Origin: Palsa-504 sp963744575
Lineage (GTDB): Bacteria; Actinomycetota; Actinomycetes; Streptosporangiales; Streptosporangiaceae
Length of the DNA: 64,000 bases
Assembly (NCBI GenBank): GCA_963744575.1
Contig: CAVUUF010000010.1
Coordinates: 124,001-188,000, forward strand
Direction of reading: 5' to 3'
The position numbers were made by a program, and so were the translations under genes. A model generated the notes under the pieces. It was not told the DNA's origin. It worked only from the letters and a program-made list of their open reading frames with translations, and searched no databases. Shown here piece after piece: positions 1 through 9,423 of this stretch (position 1 is its first letter; each line of letters begins with the position of its first letter).

Positions 1-1097
1 TGGATCTGGCTGGTGCCCTCGTAGATGCGGAACAGCCGGACGTCGCGGTAGAGCCGCTCGACCGGGACGCCGCGGATGTACCCGGAGCCGCCGTGGATCT
101 GGACCGCGCGGTCGGCGATCCGGCCGACCGCCTCGCTGGCGAAGTACTTCGCGGCCGAGGGCACCAGCCGCCGGTCGGTGCCCGCGTCGTAGCAGGCCGC
201 GGCCTCGAGCACCAGCGCCCGGGCCGCCATGTACTCGGTCTGGGAGTCCGCGAGCATGGCCTGGACCAGTTGGTACTCGCCGATCGGGTGACCGCCCTGG
301 GAGCGCTCCTTGGCGTAGGTCACGCTCTCGTCGATCAGCCGCGCCGCCACGCCCACGCACATGGCCGCGATGACCAGCCGCCCGTGCGCCAGGCTGCGCA
401 TGGCCGTGGCGTAGCCGGCCGCCGCCGCCTCGCCGACCAGCGCGTCGGCGGGGACGCGGACGCCGGAGAAGGCCACGTCGGCGGTCCACGCGCCGGCCTG
501 GCCCATCTTGTGGTCCCGCGCCGCGACCGAGACCCCGTCCAGGCCGGCGGGCACGACGAACACCCCGATGCCCTGGCCCGGCGGCGCCTGCGGGTCGGTG
601 CGGGCGAACACCATGAAGACGTCCGCCGCTGGGGCGTTGGTGATGTAGCGCTTGAGGCCGTCGATGACCCAGCCGCCGCCCTCGCGAACAGCGGACGTCA
701 CCAGCCGGCTCGGGTCGGACCCCGCGTCCGGTTCGGTCAGCGCGAACGACGCGACCACCTCGCCGGAGGCCAGCCGGGGCAGCCACCGCTTGCGCTGGTC
801 GTCGGTGCCGGCCATGTTGAGGACCTGGCCGGCGATGCCGTTGTTCGTGCCGAACAGGGACCGGAACGCCGGGCTGGTGTAGCCGAGCTCGATGGTCACC
901 AGCACCTGCTGCCGCACCGACAGGCCCAGGCCGCCGTACTCGGCCGGCAGCGCGTAGCCGTACAGGCCCATCTCCTTGGCCTGCGCGATCAGCCGGGGCG
1001 GGATCTCGTCGGTCTCGTCGATGCCGGCCTCGGCGGGCATCACCTCGCGCCGGATGAAGTCCCGCAGCACGTCGAGCAGCTCATCGAACTCGGTCAT
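1..1097 (-). CDS. acyl-CoA dehydrogenase, 3' end outside window
   Basis: FAD-dependent alpha,beta-dehydrogenation of an acyl-CoA thioester, substrate unknown. The minus-strand frame opens at ATG (1095-1097) and stays open for 365 codons to base 1. Visible family marks are an N-terminal helical domain, the middle-domain motif ALTEPDAGSD, the ITNA segment of the FAD/substrate fold, and near the truncation QIHGGSGYIRG and RIYEGTSQI, which lie close to the usual C-terminus. Only about 15-20 residues should be missing. It is separate from the second acyl-CoA dehydrogenase at 13.7-14.8 kb and less tied to an obvious pathway. Confidence 0.93.
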   Translation of the reverse strand, partial: MTEFDELLDVLRDFIRREVMPAEAGIDETDEIPPRLIAQAKEMGLYGYALPAEYGGLGLSVRQQVLVTIELGYTSPAFRSLFGTNNGIAGQVLNMAGTDDQRKRWLPRLASGEVVASFALTEPDAGSDPSRLVTSAVREGGGWVIDGLKRYITNAPAADVFMVFARTDPQAPPGQGIGVFVVPAGLDGVSVAARDHKMGQAGAWTADVAFSGVRVPADALVGEAAAAGYATAMRSLAHGRLVIAAMCVGVAARLIDESVTYAKERSQGGHPIGEYQLVQAMLADSQTEYMAARALVLEAAACYDAGTDRRLVPSAAKYFASEAVGRIADRAVQIHGGSGYIRGVPVERLYRDVRLFRIYEGTSQI

Positions 1098-1207
1098 GGG
1101 TCAAGTTTCCGGCCCGGGACGAGCCGCTGTCCAGCTCGCAAAAACAAGGCCCTCTTGCGCCCGGTCCGGCACGCAAGTGATGATTTCCCCCAAAGGGAGG
1201 GGCATCG

Positions 1208-1963
1208 GTGCCAGCCAGGAGCGGTCCGCGACGCCGGGCGGTGATCGCGGCGATCCCTTCGGCCGTGGTCCTCTCCGCAGCCGGCTGTACCTCACCGCGG
1301 AAACCGGATCAGCCGCAGCCGCGGGTGCTCCGCTTCTTCACCGCCCGCCAGGCCGCCGTGGTCGAGGACGCGACCGCGCGGATCGCCCCGGGCCCGGCGG
1401 ACGACCCCGCGGAAAAAGGTCATCCGGGTGCCCGCGAGGCCGACGTGACCGGCTACATCGATACGATGCTCGGCGCCCTCGCCGCGCTGCACGACACCAG
1501 CCCGCCGCCGCCGATCTTCGCGGGCGGGCCGTGGAGCAACCGGCACACGTCCGGCCCCGACCTGATGGCGCGCTTCGCCGCGCTCGACCCGGTGGCCCGG
1601 ATCGCCTGGCGTCCGCGCCTGGCCGGCTGGCAGCGGCAGTACCATGACGGCATCGCCGCGCTGGACAAGCTGGCCGGCGGCGACTTCACGAAAGCAGCCA
1701 AGAAGGACCAGGACAAGATCCTGGCCACGCCGTCGGTGAGCGCGTTCCTGGCGCTGCTGTTCGAGCACACCATCGAGGGCCTGTACGCCGCCCCCGAATA
1801 CGGCGGCAACCGGGGCCTGACCGGCTGGCAGGAGATCGGCTTCCCCGGCGACGTCCAGCCGCGCGGCTACACCGCCGCCGAGGTCGAGCGGTCCGACGGG
1901 CCCGACCCGGTCGCCAGCACCGGCGTGGTGGCCGATGTGCTCAAGCTGCTGAGCGCGATCTAG
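1208..1963 (+). CDS. gluconate 2-dehydrogenase subunit 3-like exported protein
   Basis: A 251-residue small-subunit protein that accompanies membrane-associated GMC flavodehydrogenases. The N-terminus has an Arg-rich stretch (RRRAV) then a hydrophobic segment ending LSAAGC, which fits a Tat/lipoprotein signal. The family core follows: FFTARQAAVVEDATARIAPG, then GAREADVTGYIDTML, and a C-terminal GLTGWQEIGFPG segment. Its stop is three bases before the GMC oxidoreductase start, so the two are co-transcribed and probably form one complex. The actual sugar or alcohol substrate cannot be read from sequence. Confidence 0.85.
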   Translation: MPARSGPRRRAVIAAIPSAVVLSAAGCTSPRKPDQPQPRVLRFFTARQAAVVEDATARIAPGPADDPAEKGHPGAREADVTGYIDTMLGALAALHDTSPPPPIFAGGPWSNRHTSGPDLMARFAALDPVARIAWRPRLAGWQRQYHDGIAALDKLAGGDFTKAAKKDQDKILATPSVSAFLALLFEHTIEGLYAAPEYGGNRGLTGWQEIGFPGDVQPRGYTAAEVERSDGPDPVASTGVVADVLKLLSAI

Positions 1964-1966
1964 CGG

Positions 1967-3667
1967 ATGGCGGCGCGCACGGCGGTGGTGATCGGCAGCG
2001 GGGCCGCCGGCTCGTTCGCCGCGATGGTGCTCGCCCAGGCCGGCTGGCAGGTCGTGGTCTTCGAGAAGGGCCCGAACCACTTCTCCAACCTGGCCGGCCA
2101 GGGCCCGATCGGCACCGTGTTCGGCAACGACAGCCTGGCCATGATCGTGCGCAACTTCCCCGGTCCTGACCCGGAGGTGTTCCCGCGCACCTGGCGGCCG
2201 AACCCCTCCGCCCCCGTCCAGTACACCGGCAGCGTCGACGAGCTGCCGCAGGTCGTCGGCGGCGGGACCGTGCACTGGGACGCCAAGGTGCCGAGGTTCT
2301 GGGACCTGGACTTCCAGCAGCTGTCCGCGCTCGGCCCGGTGCCGGGCGCGGACGTGGCTGACTGGCCCTTCAGCTACGCCGAGCTCGCGCCCTACTACGA
2401 CGAGGTGGAGCAGCTCATCGGCGTGCAGGGGGACGTCACGAAGCTCCCCGGCATCGTCAAGAAACACGCGCCCCGCCAGGCCCAGTACCCGATGCCGCCG
2501 GGCCCGCAGATGCGCGCGTCGGTGGCGGTGGCCGCGGGCGCCACCGCGCTCGGCCTGCACCCGTTCCCGTTCCCGATGGCGGCCAACTCGGCCAGCGGCT
2601 ACAACGGCCAGCACGCCTGCAACAACTGCGGGTTCTGCAGCAGCTTCGGCTGCCCGGTGGTGGCCCGGCCGTCCGCGCTGATCCCGCTGCGCCAGGCGCT
2701 GCGCACCGGACGGGTCCAGCTGGTCCCGGAGACGATGGTGACCAAGGTCCGGCTCACCGGCTCGGGCGCGACCGGGGTGAGCTGGGTCCGGATGACCGAA
2801 CGAGGGACGGTAACAGGGACCGAGGACGCCGACGTCGTGGTGCTGGCGGCGTCGGCCATCGAGACGGTCCGCCTCGGGCTGCTTTCCGGGTTCCCCGACC
2901 GCAGCGGCAAGCTCGGCCGCCGGCTGATGCTGCACGCGTTCATCGACGGCAGCGCGATCTTCACCGGGGAGCGGATGCACGCCTACCGCGGCCGTTCGGT
3001 GACGCAGTGCGTGGAGGACGCCGTAGATCCGGACTTCCCCGGCGCCCGCGCCTTCGCCCGGGCGCACGGGCTGCCGTACCTGCGCGGCGGCCTGATGGAG
3101 CTCGGCGGCAGCCAGGACCCGATCAGCGAGGCCCAGGCCTACCAGACCCTGTTGAACTTCACCCGTTCGGCCAAACCATTCGGCACCGAGTTCAAGCAGC
3201 TCATGCGGGCCTCGCTGCTGCGGGACCGGCTGGCCGGGTGCTCGCTCATCGGGCACGACCTGCCCTACCTGGAGCACACGGTCACCCTCGACCCGACGGT
3301 CAGGGACGTGTTCGGGCTGCCGGTGGCCCGGATCACCTGGAGCGCCGGCCGCCACGAGCAGGTGGCCCAGCAGTTCTGGATCCCGCGGCTGAGGCAGATG
3401 ATGACCAGGGCCGGGGCGGGCGCGGCCGTGGCCGTGCCGGCCACGTACAACAGCAACGGGCTGCCCACCGGCAACCACATCATGGGCGGCATGATGATGG
3501 GCCCGGAGACCACCAGCGTGACCGACGGCTACGGCCGGGTGCACGGCCTGGACAACGTCTACGTGGCCGACGGTTCCGTCTTCGTCACCTCGGGCGCGCA
3601 CAACCCGACGAACACCATCATGGCCGTGGCCTTGCGCAACATGCGCGACCTGGCCGGGGTCAGCTAA
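1967..3667 (+). CDS. GMC-family FAD oxidoreductase (gluconate dehydrogenase-like large subunit)
   Basis: A 566-residue flavoprotein. Residues 7-35 carry the FAD Rossmann motif (VIGSGAAGSFAAMVLAQAGW). A cysteine cluster CNNCGFCSSFGC sits near residue 215; such clusters occur in dehydrogenase-type members of the family. The C-terminal FAD/active-site block YVADGSVFVTSGAHNPTNT ends the protein. It starts directly after the subunit-3 gene, so a two-subunit sugar or alcohol dehydrogenase feeding the respiratory chain is likely. Its last 8 bases overlap the convergent lipoprotein gene. Substrate unknown. Confidence 0.88.
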   Translation: MAARTAVVIGSGAAGSFAAMVLAQAGWQVVVFEKGPNHFSNLAGQGPIGTVFGNDSLAMIVRNFPGPDPEVFPRTWRPNPSAPVQYTGSVDELPQVVGGGTVHWDAKVPRFWDLDFQQLSALGPVPGADVADWPFSYAELAPYYDEVEQLIGVQGDVTKLPGIVKKHAPRQAQYPMPPGPQMRASVAVAAGATALGLHPFPFPMAANSASGYNGQHACNNCGFCSSFGCPVVARPSALIPLRQALRTGRVQLVPETMVTKVRLTGSGATGVSWVRMTERGTVTGTEDADVVVLAASAIETVRLGLLSGFPDRSGKLGRRLMLHAFIDGSAIFTGERMHAYRGRSVTQCVEDAVDPDFPGARAFARAHGLPYLRGGLMELGGSQDPISEAQAYQTLLNFTRSAKPFGTEFKQLMRASLLRDRLAGCSLIGHDLPYLEHTVTLDPTVRDVFGLPVARITWSAGRHEQVAQQFWIPRLRQMMTRAGAGAAVAVPATYNSNGLPTGNHIMGGMMMGPETTSVTDGYGRVHGLDNVYVADGSVFVTSGAHNPTNTIMAVALRNMRDLAGVS

Positions 3668-5189
3668 TGCCGAGCAGCGGCGGGCGCCCGGTGGCCGGGA
3701 TCAGTTCCCGGGCCGGGTGCCCGCGGCCCGCGGGCCCGGCGGCGAACGCGGTGAGGATGTTCGCGGTGGCCGCCTGGATGGCGCGCCGCGCCGCGGCCGG
3801 GACGGCCGGGCAGTCCGCCGCGTCGGGCAGCCCGCAGACCCAGTCCTCGGTCCCGGCGTCGAACACCCCGGCGCCGCTGGCCGCCGAGTAGTAGCTGACG
3901 TCGCTGTAGGTCGGTGAGGCGCCGCAGCTGACCGGCGAGCTGGCCAGCACCTGCACCGGCCTGGGGGTCGGCTCGCCCGGGTTGACCTGGTCGAACTCCG
4001 GTCCGACCAGCCCGGGCAACGACTCGCCGGGGTGCAGGCTGGCGCCGGCCCAGACCCAGCTGCCCGGGTCGGTGACCACCATCGGGAAGTTGCTCGTGAC
4101 CGAGCAGACGTAGGACTGGCCGATCAGGGAGCTTTCCGGGTCCGCGTCCGGCGCGAGCGGCCAGTTCCCGGTGACCGCCGCGTTGTCCCGGCCGTACAGC
4201 GGGTCCTGCTGAGGGATCTTGTAGTTCACCTCGATCCGGTCCGGGCCGAGCGGCGAGGACTCGAACCTGATCCGGCGGAAGATGGCGTTGGCGCCGAAGA
4301 AGGCCAGGTTCACGCCCCGGTCGCGGGCCGCGGTCACCGCGGCCCGCATGGCCGGCGACCAGTACTCGTCGTGCGCCTCGCTGATCACCGCCCGGGCGCC
4401 GTCCAGGACGCCGGGGTACTCCTCGAGGTCGACGCTGCTGAGGTAGGCCAGCGGCAGGCCGAGCCGCTCGGCCTGGACGACCAGCGGCAGCTCCAGCTGG
4501 AAGTAGGCCCCGGCACCATGATCGTAGGAAAGCGGCCGGTCGAAGCTGACCCGGCGGCCGCGGGCGGCGAAGCTCCCGCCGAGCCCGCCGTACAGGCTGT
4601 ACCCGCCCCAGCCGTTGTAGGCCTGGTAGGAGGTCACCGCCGAGATCAGCACGACCCGGCCGGCCACCGAGGGCGAGCGGATCACCATCGGCACGTAGCT
4701 CTGCACGTCAGGGGCGTCCAGCCGGAGCAGGTAGGAGCCCGGCGGCCAGCCCGCGGTGGGCACGGTCAGGCTCGGCTGCCACGGCGCGACCGCCATCGAT
4801 CCCGGCTGGACGATCTTCGCGGCCGGCTGGTAGCGCCCCGGGACCTCCGCCGAGGTCCAGACCAGCCGGGCCAGGTCGCCGCCATACCAGCCCATCCGGA
4901 AGGCGCTCACCCGGAAGCGAGCCGCGGTGGTCGACACGAACAGCCGGAACGAGGTGCCCGGCAGCACGTCCGTCCGGTCCGGGAAGCCCTCGAGCTGGTA
5001 CAGGTGCGCGGGACGGGTGATCCGCCAGTCCGGATCGTCCCGTCCGGGCTGGACCGTTCCGGTCGCGGGCGCGATCCGCGGCGTGCGGGTGGCAGCCGGG
5101 CGGCCCGGCGCGGGCCGCGGAGCGTTCGTGCACGCCACCGCCGTCAGCACGACGCACGCCGCCAGCAGGCCCACCCGGATCGCTCCCAT
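3660..5189 (-). CDS. lipoprotein related to N,N-dimethylformamidase large subunit C-terminal domain
   Basis: A 509-residue protein with a lipoprotein-type N-terminus: short basic start, hydrophobic core, Cys after LTAVA, then a Pro/Ala/Arg linker. The mature part contains the family signature FRMGWYGG near residue 103, followed by SYQAYNGWGGYSLYGG and DEYWS segments seen in dimethylformamidase beta-subunit-like proteins. Those domains resemble amidohydrolase-associated folds, but most actinobacterial secreted members are uncharacterised, so enzymatic amidase activity should not be assumed. It is convergent with, and overlaps by 8 bases, the GMC oxidoreductase. Confidence 0.75.
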   Translation of the reverse strand: MGAIRVGLLAACVVLTAVACTNAPRPAPGRPAATRTPRIAPATGTVQPGRDDPDWRITRPAHLYQLEGFPDRTDVLPGTSFRLFVSTTAARFRVSAFRMGWYGGDLARLVWTSAEVPGRYQPAAKIVQPGSMAVAPWQPSLTVPTAGWPPGSYLLRLDAPDVQSYVPMVIRSPSVAGRVVLISAVTSYQAYNGWGGYSLYGGLGGSFAARGRRVSFDRPLSYDHGAGAYFQLELPLVVQAERLGLPLAYLSSVDLEEYPGVLDGARAVISEAHDEYWSPAMRAAVTAARDRGVNLAFFGANAIFRRIRFESSPLGPDRIEVNYKIPQQDPLYGRDNAAVTGNWPLAPDADPESSLIGQSYVCSVTSNFPMVVTDPGSWVWAGASLHPGESLPGLVGPEFDQVNPGEPTPRPVQVLASSPVSCGASPTYSDVSYYSAASGAGVFDAGTEDWVCGLPDAADCPAVPAAARRAIQAATANILTAFAAGPAGRGHPARELIPATGRPPLLGIS

Positions 5190-5259
5190 GCCCGAAGCCT
5201 AGAGGAGGACGCGCGGCGTGCGCTGGTCCCCAGGCCCGGGCCGTCCTAGCCTGGACCTC

Positions 5260-5763
5260 ATGGAGTGGACAGGGCAGATCTACGCCGACACCCCGACGGT
5301 GGCGGCCGAGATCTACATCGAGGCGCCGCCGGAGCGGGTGTGGGATCTGGTCAGCGACATCCTCCTGATGCCCGAGCTGAGCGCCGAGCTGCAGGAGGTG
5401 GCCTGGCTGGATCCGGGCGGCCCGGCCGTCGGCCACCGGTTCACCGGCCGCAGCGCCCACCCGGCCATGGGGGAGTGGGAGACGGTCAGCACGGTGGTGG
5501 AGTGCGACCGGCCGCGCCGCTTCGCCTGGGCGGTGGGCGACCCCGGTCACCCGTCGGCGACCTGGCGGTTCACCGTGCGGCCGGAAGGGACGGGCGCGGT
5601 GCTCGAGCAGTGGATGCAGATGGGGCCGGCCCGCTCGGGCCTGAACGTCGCCATCGACGCGACGCCGGATAAGGAGCGGAAGATCGTCTTTGTCCGGCTG
5701 CGCGAGCACGAGGCGAGCATGAAGCGCAACATCGAGGTCATCAAGGAAAGGGCCGAGCGGTAG
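5260..5763 (+). CDS. SRPBCC-family protein (START-like ligand-binding fold)
   Basis: A 167-residue protein starting MEWTGQIYAD. The pattern EIYIEAPPERVWDLVSDIL followed by a Trp-rich sheet and a long C-terminal helix is typical of the polyketide-cyclase/START-like SRPBCC fold that binds hydrophobic ligands. An upstream GTG at 5218 would add 14 residues. I prefer ATG 5260 because conserved similarity begins there and a TANNNT box (TAGCCT, 5247-5252) lies only 7 bases before it, fitting a leaderless transcript. The next gene begins immediately after the stop, so it may act with that F420-type enzyme. Confidence 0.82.
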   Translation: MEWTGQIYADTPTVAAEIYIEAPPERVWDLVSDILLMPELSAELQEVAWLDPGGPAVGHRFTGRSAHPAMGEWETVSTVVECDRPRRFAWAVGDPGHPSATWRFTVRPEGTGAVLEQWMQMGPARSGLNVAIDATPDKERKIVFVRLREHEASMKRNIEVIKERAER

Positions 5764-6786
5764 GTGCGCACCGCCACGACCATCGAGGCCTCGGCCGGCC
5801 GGGAGGCGGTCGAGTTCGCCGTCCAGGCCGAGAAGCTCGGCCTGGACGTCTGCTGGGTTGCCGAAGCCTGGGGCGCGGACGCGCCGTCGCCGCTTGGCTA
5901 CCTGGCGGCCCGGACCGAGACGATGCTGCTCGGCTCCGGGGTGATCCAGGTCGGCACCCGCTCCCCGGTCCTGATCGCGCAGACCGCCATGACGCTGGCC
6001 CAGCTGTCCGGCGGCCGGTTCCTGCTCGGCCTCGGGGTTTCCGGGCCCCAGGTGATGGAGGGCTTGCACGGCAGCCCGTTCGGCCATCCGGTGGCCCGGA
6101 TGCGTGAGACCGTCGCCATCGTGCGGCAGGTCTGCGCCGGGGAGAAGGTCTCCTTCACCGGGAGCCAGTACCGCATCCCGATCGGCGACGCCCGCCCGAT
6201 GCGGGTTAGCCTGCCGCCGGTGTCAGTGCCGGTCTACCTGGCCGCGCTGTCCCCGCGGATGCTGGAGCTGACCGGCGAGATCGCCGACGGCTGGCTCGGC
6301 ACCAGCTTCGTGCCCGAGGGCGCGAGCGCCTATTTCACCCACCTGGACGCCGGGCTGGCCCGGGCCGGCCGGACCCGGGTCGGCCTGGACGTCTGCCAGG
6401 GCGCCGAGATCAACCTGGTCGACGAGGCCGGCCTGGCCGCCGCCCTGGCCGGCCGCAGGAAAGAACTGGCCTTCTCCCTCGGCGGCATGGGCTCGGCCAC
6501 CACCAACTTCTACAACGACGCCTACAGCCGGCAGGGCTGGGCCGAGGTGGCCGCCCGGGTCCGCGAGCGCTGGCAGGCAGGCGACCGCGACGGCGCGGCG
6601 GCCCTGGTCACCGACGAGATGATCCTGGCCACCACGCTGATCGGCACCGAGGACATGGTGCGCGCCCGGCTGCGGAACTGGCGTGAGGCCGGCGTGGACA
6701 CCGTGCGCCTGTACCCGGCCGGCGACACCCTCGCCGCCCGCCTCGACAACCTCGCCCGCGGCATCGCCCTCGCCCGCTCCCGCTAG
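5764..6786 (+). CDS. LLM-class F420-dependent oxidoreductase
   Basis: A 340-residue luciferase-like TIM-barrel enzyme. Hallmarks are EKLGLDVCWVAEAWG, LLGSGVIQVGTRSPVLIAQT, and the GRFLLGLGVSGPQVMEGLHG segment, which resembles F420-binding members. Such enzymes transfer hydride from reduced F420, or use FMN, on small organic substrates; the substrate here is unknown. The GTG start directly abuts the TAG of the SRPBCC gene with no gap, indicating translational coupling. An A/G-rich stretch about 12 bases upstream may serve as the ribosome binding site. Confidence 0.88.
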   Translation: MRTATTIEASAGREAVEFAVQAEKLGLDVCWVAEAWGADAPSPLGYLAARTETMLLGSGVIQVGTRSPVLIAQTAMTLAQLSGGRFLLGLGVSGPQVMEGLHGSPFGHPVARMRETVAIVRQVCAGEKVSFTGSQYRIPIGDARPMRVSLPPVSVPVYLAALSPRMLELTGEIADGWLGTSFVPEGASAYFTHLDAGLARAGRTRVGLDVCQGAEINLVDEAGLAAALAGRRKELAFSLGGMGSATTNFYNDAYSRQGWAEVAARVRERWQAGDRDGAAALVTDEMILATTLIGTEDMVRARLRNWREAGVDTVRLYPAGDTLAARLDNLARGIALARSR

Positions 6787-6829
6787 CCTCCGCGCTCCGG
6801 CCGGCCCGCGTCGATCTCGCCTGACCGGG

Positions 6830-7162
6830 TCAGCCCAGCTTGGCCACGGTGAGCAGGACGGCCGAATCCTCCAGCGCCGCGAGGCTGTGCGACGCGGCGG
6901 GCACCAGCAGCAGGTCGCCGCGCCGGCCCTCCCAGGAGTACTGGCCGGCCGACAGCCGGACCCGGCCGGCCAGGACGTGCACGCTCGCCTCGCCGGGGTT
7001 CTCGTGCTCGGCCATGGTGGCGCCGCTGACCATGGCGATGACCGTCTGGCGCAGCACCTTCTCGTGACCGCCGATGACCGTGGTCGCGGCCCGCCCCCCG
7101 CTGCCGACGCGGGCGCGTTCCAGCAGCTCACGGGTCATCGCTTCCAGAGAGAACTTCTGCAT
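6830..7162 (-). CDS. small cupin-domain protein
   Basis: A 110-residue single-domain cupin. It shows the beta-barrel pattern with AEHENPGEASVHVLAGRVRL (motif 1, His/Glu metal-ligand positions) and RRGDLLLVPAASHSLAALED (motif 2). The start is ATG 7160-7162. It lies downstream of, and in the same orientation as, recD2 with a short gap. Function is likely metal-dependent ligand sensing or a small-molecule isomerase/oxygenase; nothing in the context specifies it. Confidence 0.8.
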   Translation of the reverse strand: MQKFSLEAMTRELLERARVGSGGRAATTVIGGHEKVLRQTVIAMVSGATMAEHENPGEASVHVLAGRVRLSAGQYSWEGRRGDLLLVPAASHSLAALEDSAVLLTVAKLG

Positions 7163-7200
7163 GTCGCCTCGCTCGCTCGGTCGCCGGCCCTCCAGGGACC

Positions 7201-9423
7201 CTATCGCGCCCGCTCGCCGCGGAGCCGGTGGTCCAGGGCGGTGTGGCGGCGGCCGGAACCCTGGTTGCGCACGGCCACGGCCAGGGCGCGCCGCGAGCCG
7301 GCCAGCACGACGAGCTTCTTCGCCCGGGTGACGCCGGTGTAGAGCAGGTTGCGCTGGAGCATCATCCACGACCCCATGGTCAGCGGGATGACCACGGCCG
7401 GGTACTCGCTGCCCTGGGACCGGTGGATGGTGACCGCGTAGGCGTGCGCGAGCTCGTCGAGCTCGTCGAAGCCGTAGTCGACCTGCTCGTCCTCCTCGGT
7501 GAGCACGGTCAGCGTGTGGTCTTCGGCCGACAGGCCGGTGACCACGCCCACCGTGCCGTTGAACACGCCCGCCGCGCCCTTCTCGTAGTTGTTCCGCAGC
7601 TGGGTCACCTTGTCCCCGACCCGGAACACCCGCCCGCCGTACCGCCGTTCCGGCCGCCCCTCGGCCGCGGGCGTCAGCGCCTCCTGCAGCAGCAGGTTCA
7701 GGTTCCCGGCCCCGGCCGGCCCGCGGTGCATGGGGCACAGCACCTGCACGTCGCGCGGGTCCAGGCCGAACCGGGCCGGTATCCGCCGCGCCACGATGTC
7801 CACCACCAGCGCCGCGGCCTGCTCCGGCTCGTCGCAGGAGAACCAGAAGAAGTCGGCGAAGCCGGTCAGCCCGGGCGGAACGCCGGCGTTGATGCGGTGC
7901 GCGTTGACCACGATGCCGGACTGCTGGGCCTGCCGGAAGATCTTGGTCAGCCGCACCACCGGCAGCGTGCCCGCGGCGAGCAGGTCGCGCAGCACCTCCC
8001 CGGCCCCCACCGAGGGCAGCTGGTCCACGTCCCCGACCAGCAGCAGGTGCGCGCCCGGCGGCACCGCCTTGACCAGCTTGTTGGCCAGGATCACATCCAC
8101 CATCGAGGTCTCGTCCACTACCACCAGGTCGGCGTCGAGCGGGGACGAGGCGTCGAACGAGGGCTCGCCGCCCGGGCGCAGCTGCAGCAGCCGGTGGATG
8201 GTGGCCGCGTCGTGCCCGGTCAGTTCGGCCAGCCGCTTGGCGGCCCGGCCGGTCGGCGCGGCCAGCACGATCTTGGCGCCCTTGGCCCGGGCCAGCGCCA
8301 CCACCGAGCGCACGGTGAAGCTCTTGCCGCACCCGGGGCCGCCGGTCAGCACCGCCACCCGCGAGGTCAGCGCCAGCCGCACCGCCTCTTCCTGCTCCGG
8401 CGCGAGCGGCGCGCCGGTCCGGCCGCGCAGCCAGCCCAGCGCCTTGTCCCAGTCGAGGGCGGAAAACGCCGCCAGGCGGTCGGCCCGCGCGGCGTGCAGG
8501 CGGAGCAGGGCGGAGGCCAAAGCTCGTTCGGCCGCGTGAAAGGGCGGCAGGTAGACGGCGGGGACCTGCGGTGCGGCCTCGGCCCCGGCGGCGGCCGTGG
8601 CCGGCACGGACTCGCGGATCACCCCGTCCGCCGCGGCCAGTTCGTCCAGGCCCGGGGCGAGCAGCTCGGCCGGCACTTCGAGGATCTTGGCGGCGTCGGC
8701 GATCAGGTTGGGCGCGGGCAGGTAGCAGTGCCCCTGGTCGGCCGCCTCGGACAGGGTGTAGGCCAGGCCGGCCTTGATCCGTTCCGGGCTGTCCCGGGCG
8801 ATGCCGACCGCCGCGGCGATGGTGTCCGCGGTCTTGAAGCCGATGCCCCACACGTCGGCGGCCAGCCGGTACGGCTCGTCCCGCACCACGTCGATGGCCG
8901 CGTCGCCGTACTTCTTGTAGATCCGCACCGCGAGCGAGGTGGACACTCCCACGCCCTGCAGGAACACCATCACCTCCTTGATGGCCTTCTGCTCGGCCCA
9001 GGCGGCGGTGATCATCGCGCTGCGCTTCGGGCCCAGGCCGTCGACCTCGATCAGCCGGCCGGGCTGGTTCTCGATGACGTGCATGATGTCGACGCCGAAG
9101 TGGCCCACCATGCGCTCGGCCATCACCGGGCCGATGCCCTTGATCAGCCCGGAGCCCAGGTATCGCTGGATGCCCTGGGTGGTGGCCGGGAGCACGGTGG
9201 TGTAGGAGTGCACCTCGAACTGCCGGCCGTACTTCGGGTGGCTGGCCCACCGGCCGCGCATCCGCAGCGACTCGCCCACCTGCGCGCCGAGCAGCGGCCC
9301 GACCGCCGTGACCAGGTCGGCGCCGCGCCCGGCGTCGATCCGGGCGATCGTGTACCCGGTCTCGGGGTTGGCGTACGTCACCCGTTCCAGCACCCCGTCG
9401 AGCAGGGACACTTCGGGTGGCAT
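7201..9423 (-). CDS. recD2: ATP-dependent DNA helicase RecD2
   Basis: A 740-residue SF1B 5'-3' helicase. The N-terminal extension with helix-hairpin-helix repeats (GLIKGIGPVMAERM, VDGLGPKRSAMI, VWGIGFKTADTI) marks RecD2 rather than the RecBCD subunit. Walker A GGPGCGKSFT lies near residue 359, the DETSMVD box near 436, and the SF1B C-terminal HRSQGSEYPAVVIPL motif near 666. RecD2 acts in DNA repair in bacteria without RecBC partners. Its ATG shares a base with the TAA of the upstream glycosylase gene (TAATG, 9421-9425), so the two repair genes are coupled. Confidence 0.96.
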   Translation of the reverse strand: MPPEVSLLDGVLERVTYANPETGYTIARIDAGRGADLVTAVGPLLGAQVGESLRMRGRWASHPKYGRQFEVHSYTTVLPATTQGIQRYLGSGLIKGIGPVMAERMVGHFGVDIMHVIENQPGRLIEVDGLGPKRSAMITAAWAEQKAIKEVMVFLQGVGVSTSLAVRIYKKYGDAAIDVVRDEPYRLAADVWGIGFKTADTIAAAVGIARDSPERIKAGLAYTLSEAADQGHCYLPAPNLIADAAKILEVPAELLAPGLDELAAADGVIRESVPATAAAGAEAAPQVPAVYLPPFHAAERALASALLRLHAARADRLAAFSALDWDKALGWLRGRTGAPLAPEQEEAVRLALTSRVAVLTGGPGCGKSFTVRSVVALARAKGAKIVLAAPTGRAAKRLAELTGHDAATIHRLLQLRPGGEPSFDASSPLDADLVVVDETSMVDVILANKLVKAVPPGAHLLLVGDVDQLPSVGAGEVLRDLLAAGTLPVVRLTKIFRQAQQSGIVVNAHRINAGVPPGLTGFADFFWFSCDEPEQAAALVVDIVARRIPARFGLDPRDVQVLCPMHRGPAGAGNLNLLLQEALTPAAEGRPERRYGGRVFRVGDKVTQLRNNYEKGAAGVFNGTVGVVTGLSAEDHTLTVLTEEDEQVDYGFDELDELAHAYAVTIHRSQGSEYPAVVIPLTMGSWMMLQRNLLYTGVTRAKKLVVLAGSRRALAVAVRNQGSGRRHTALDHRLRGERAR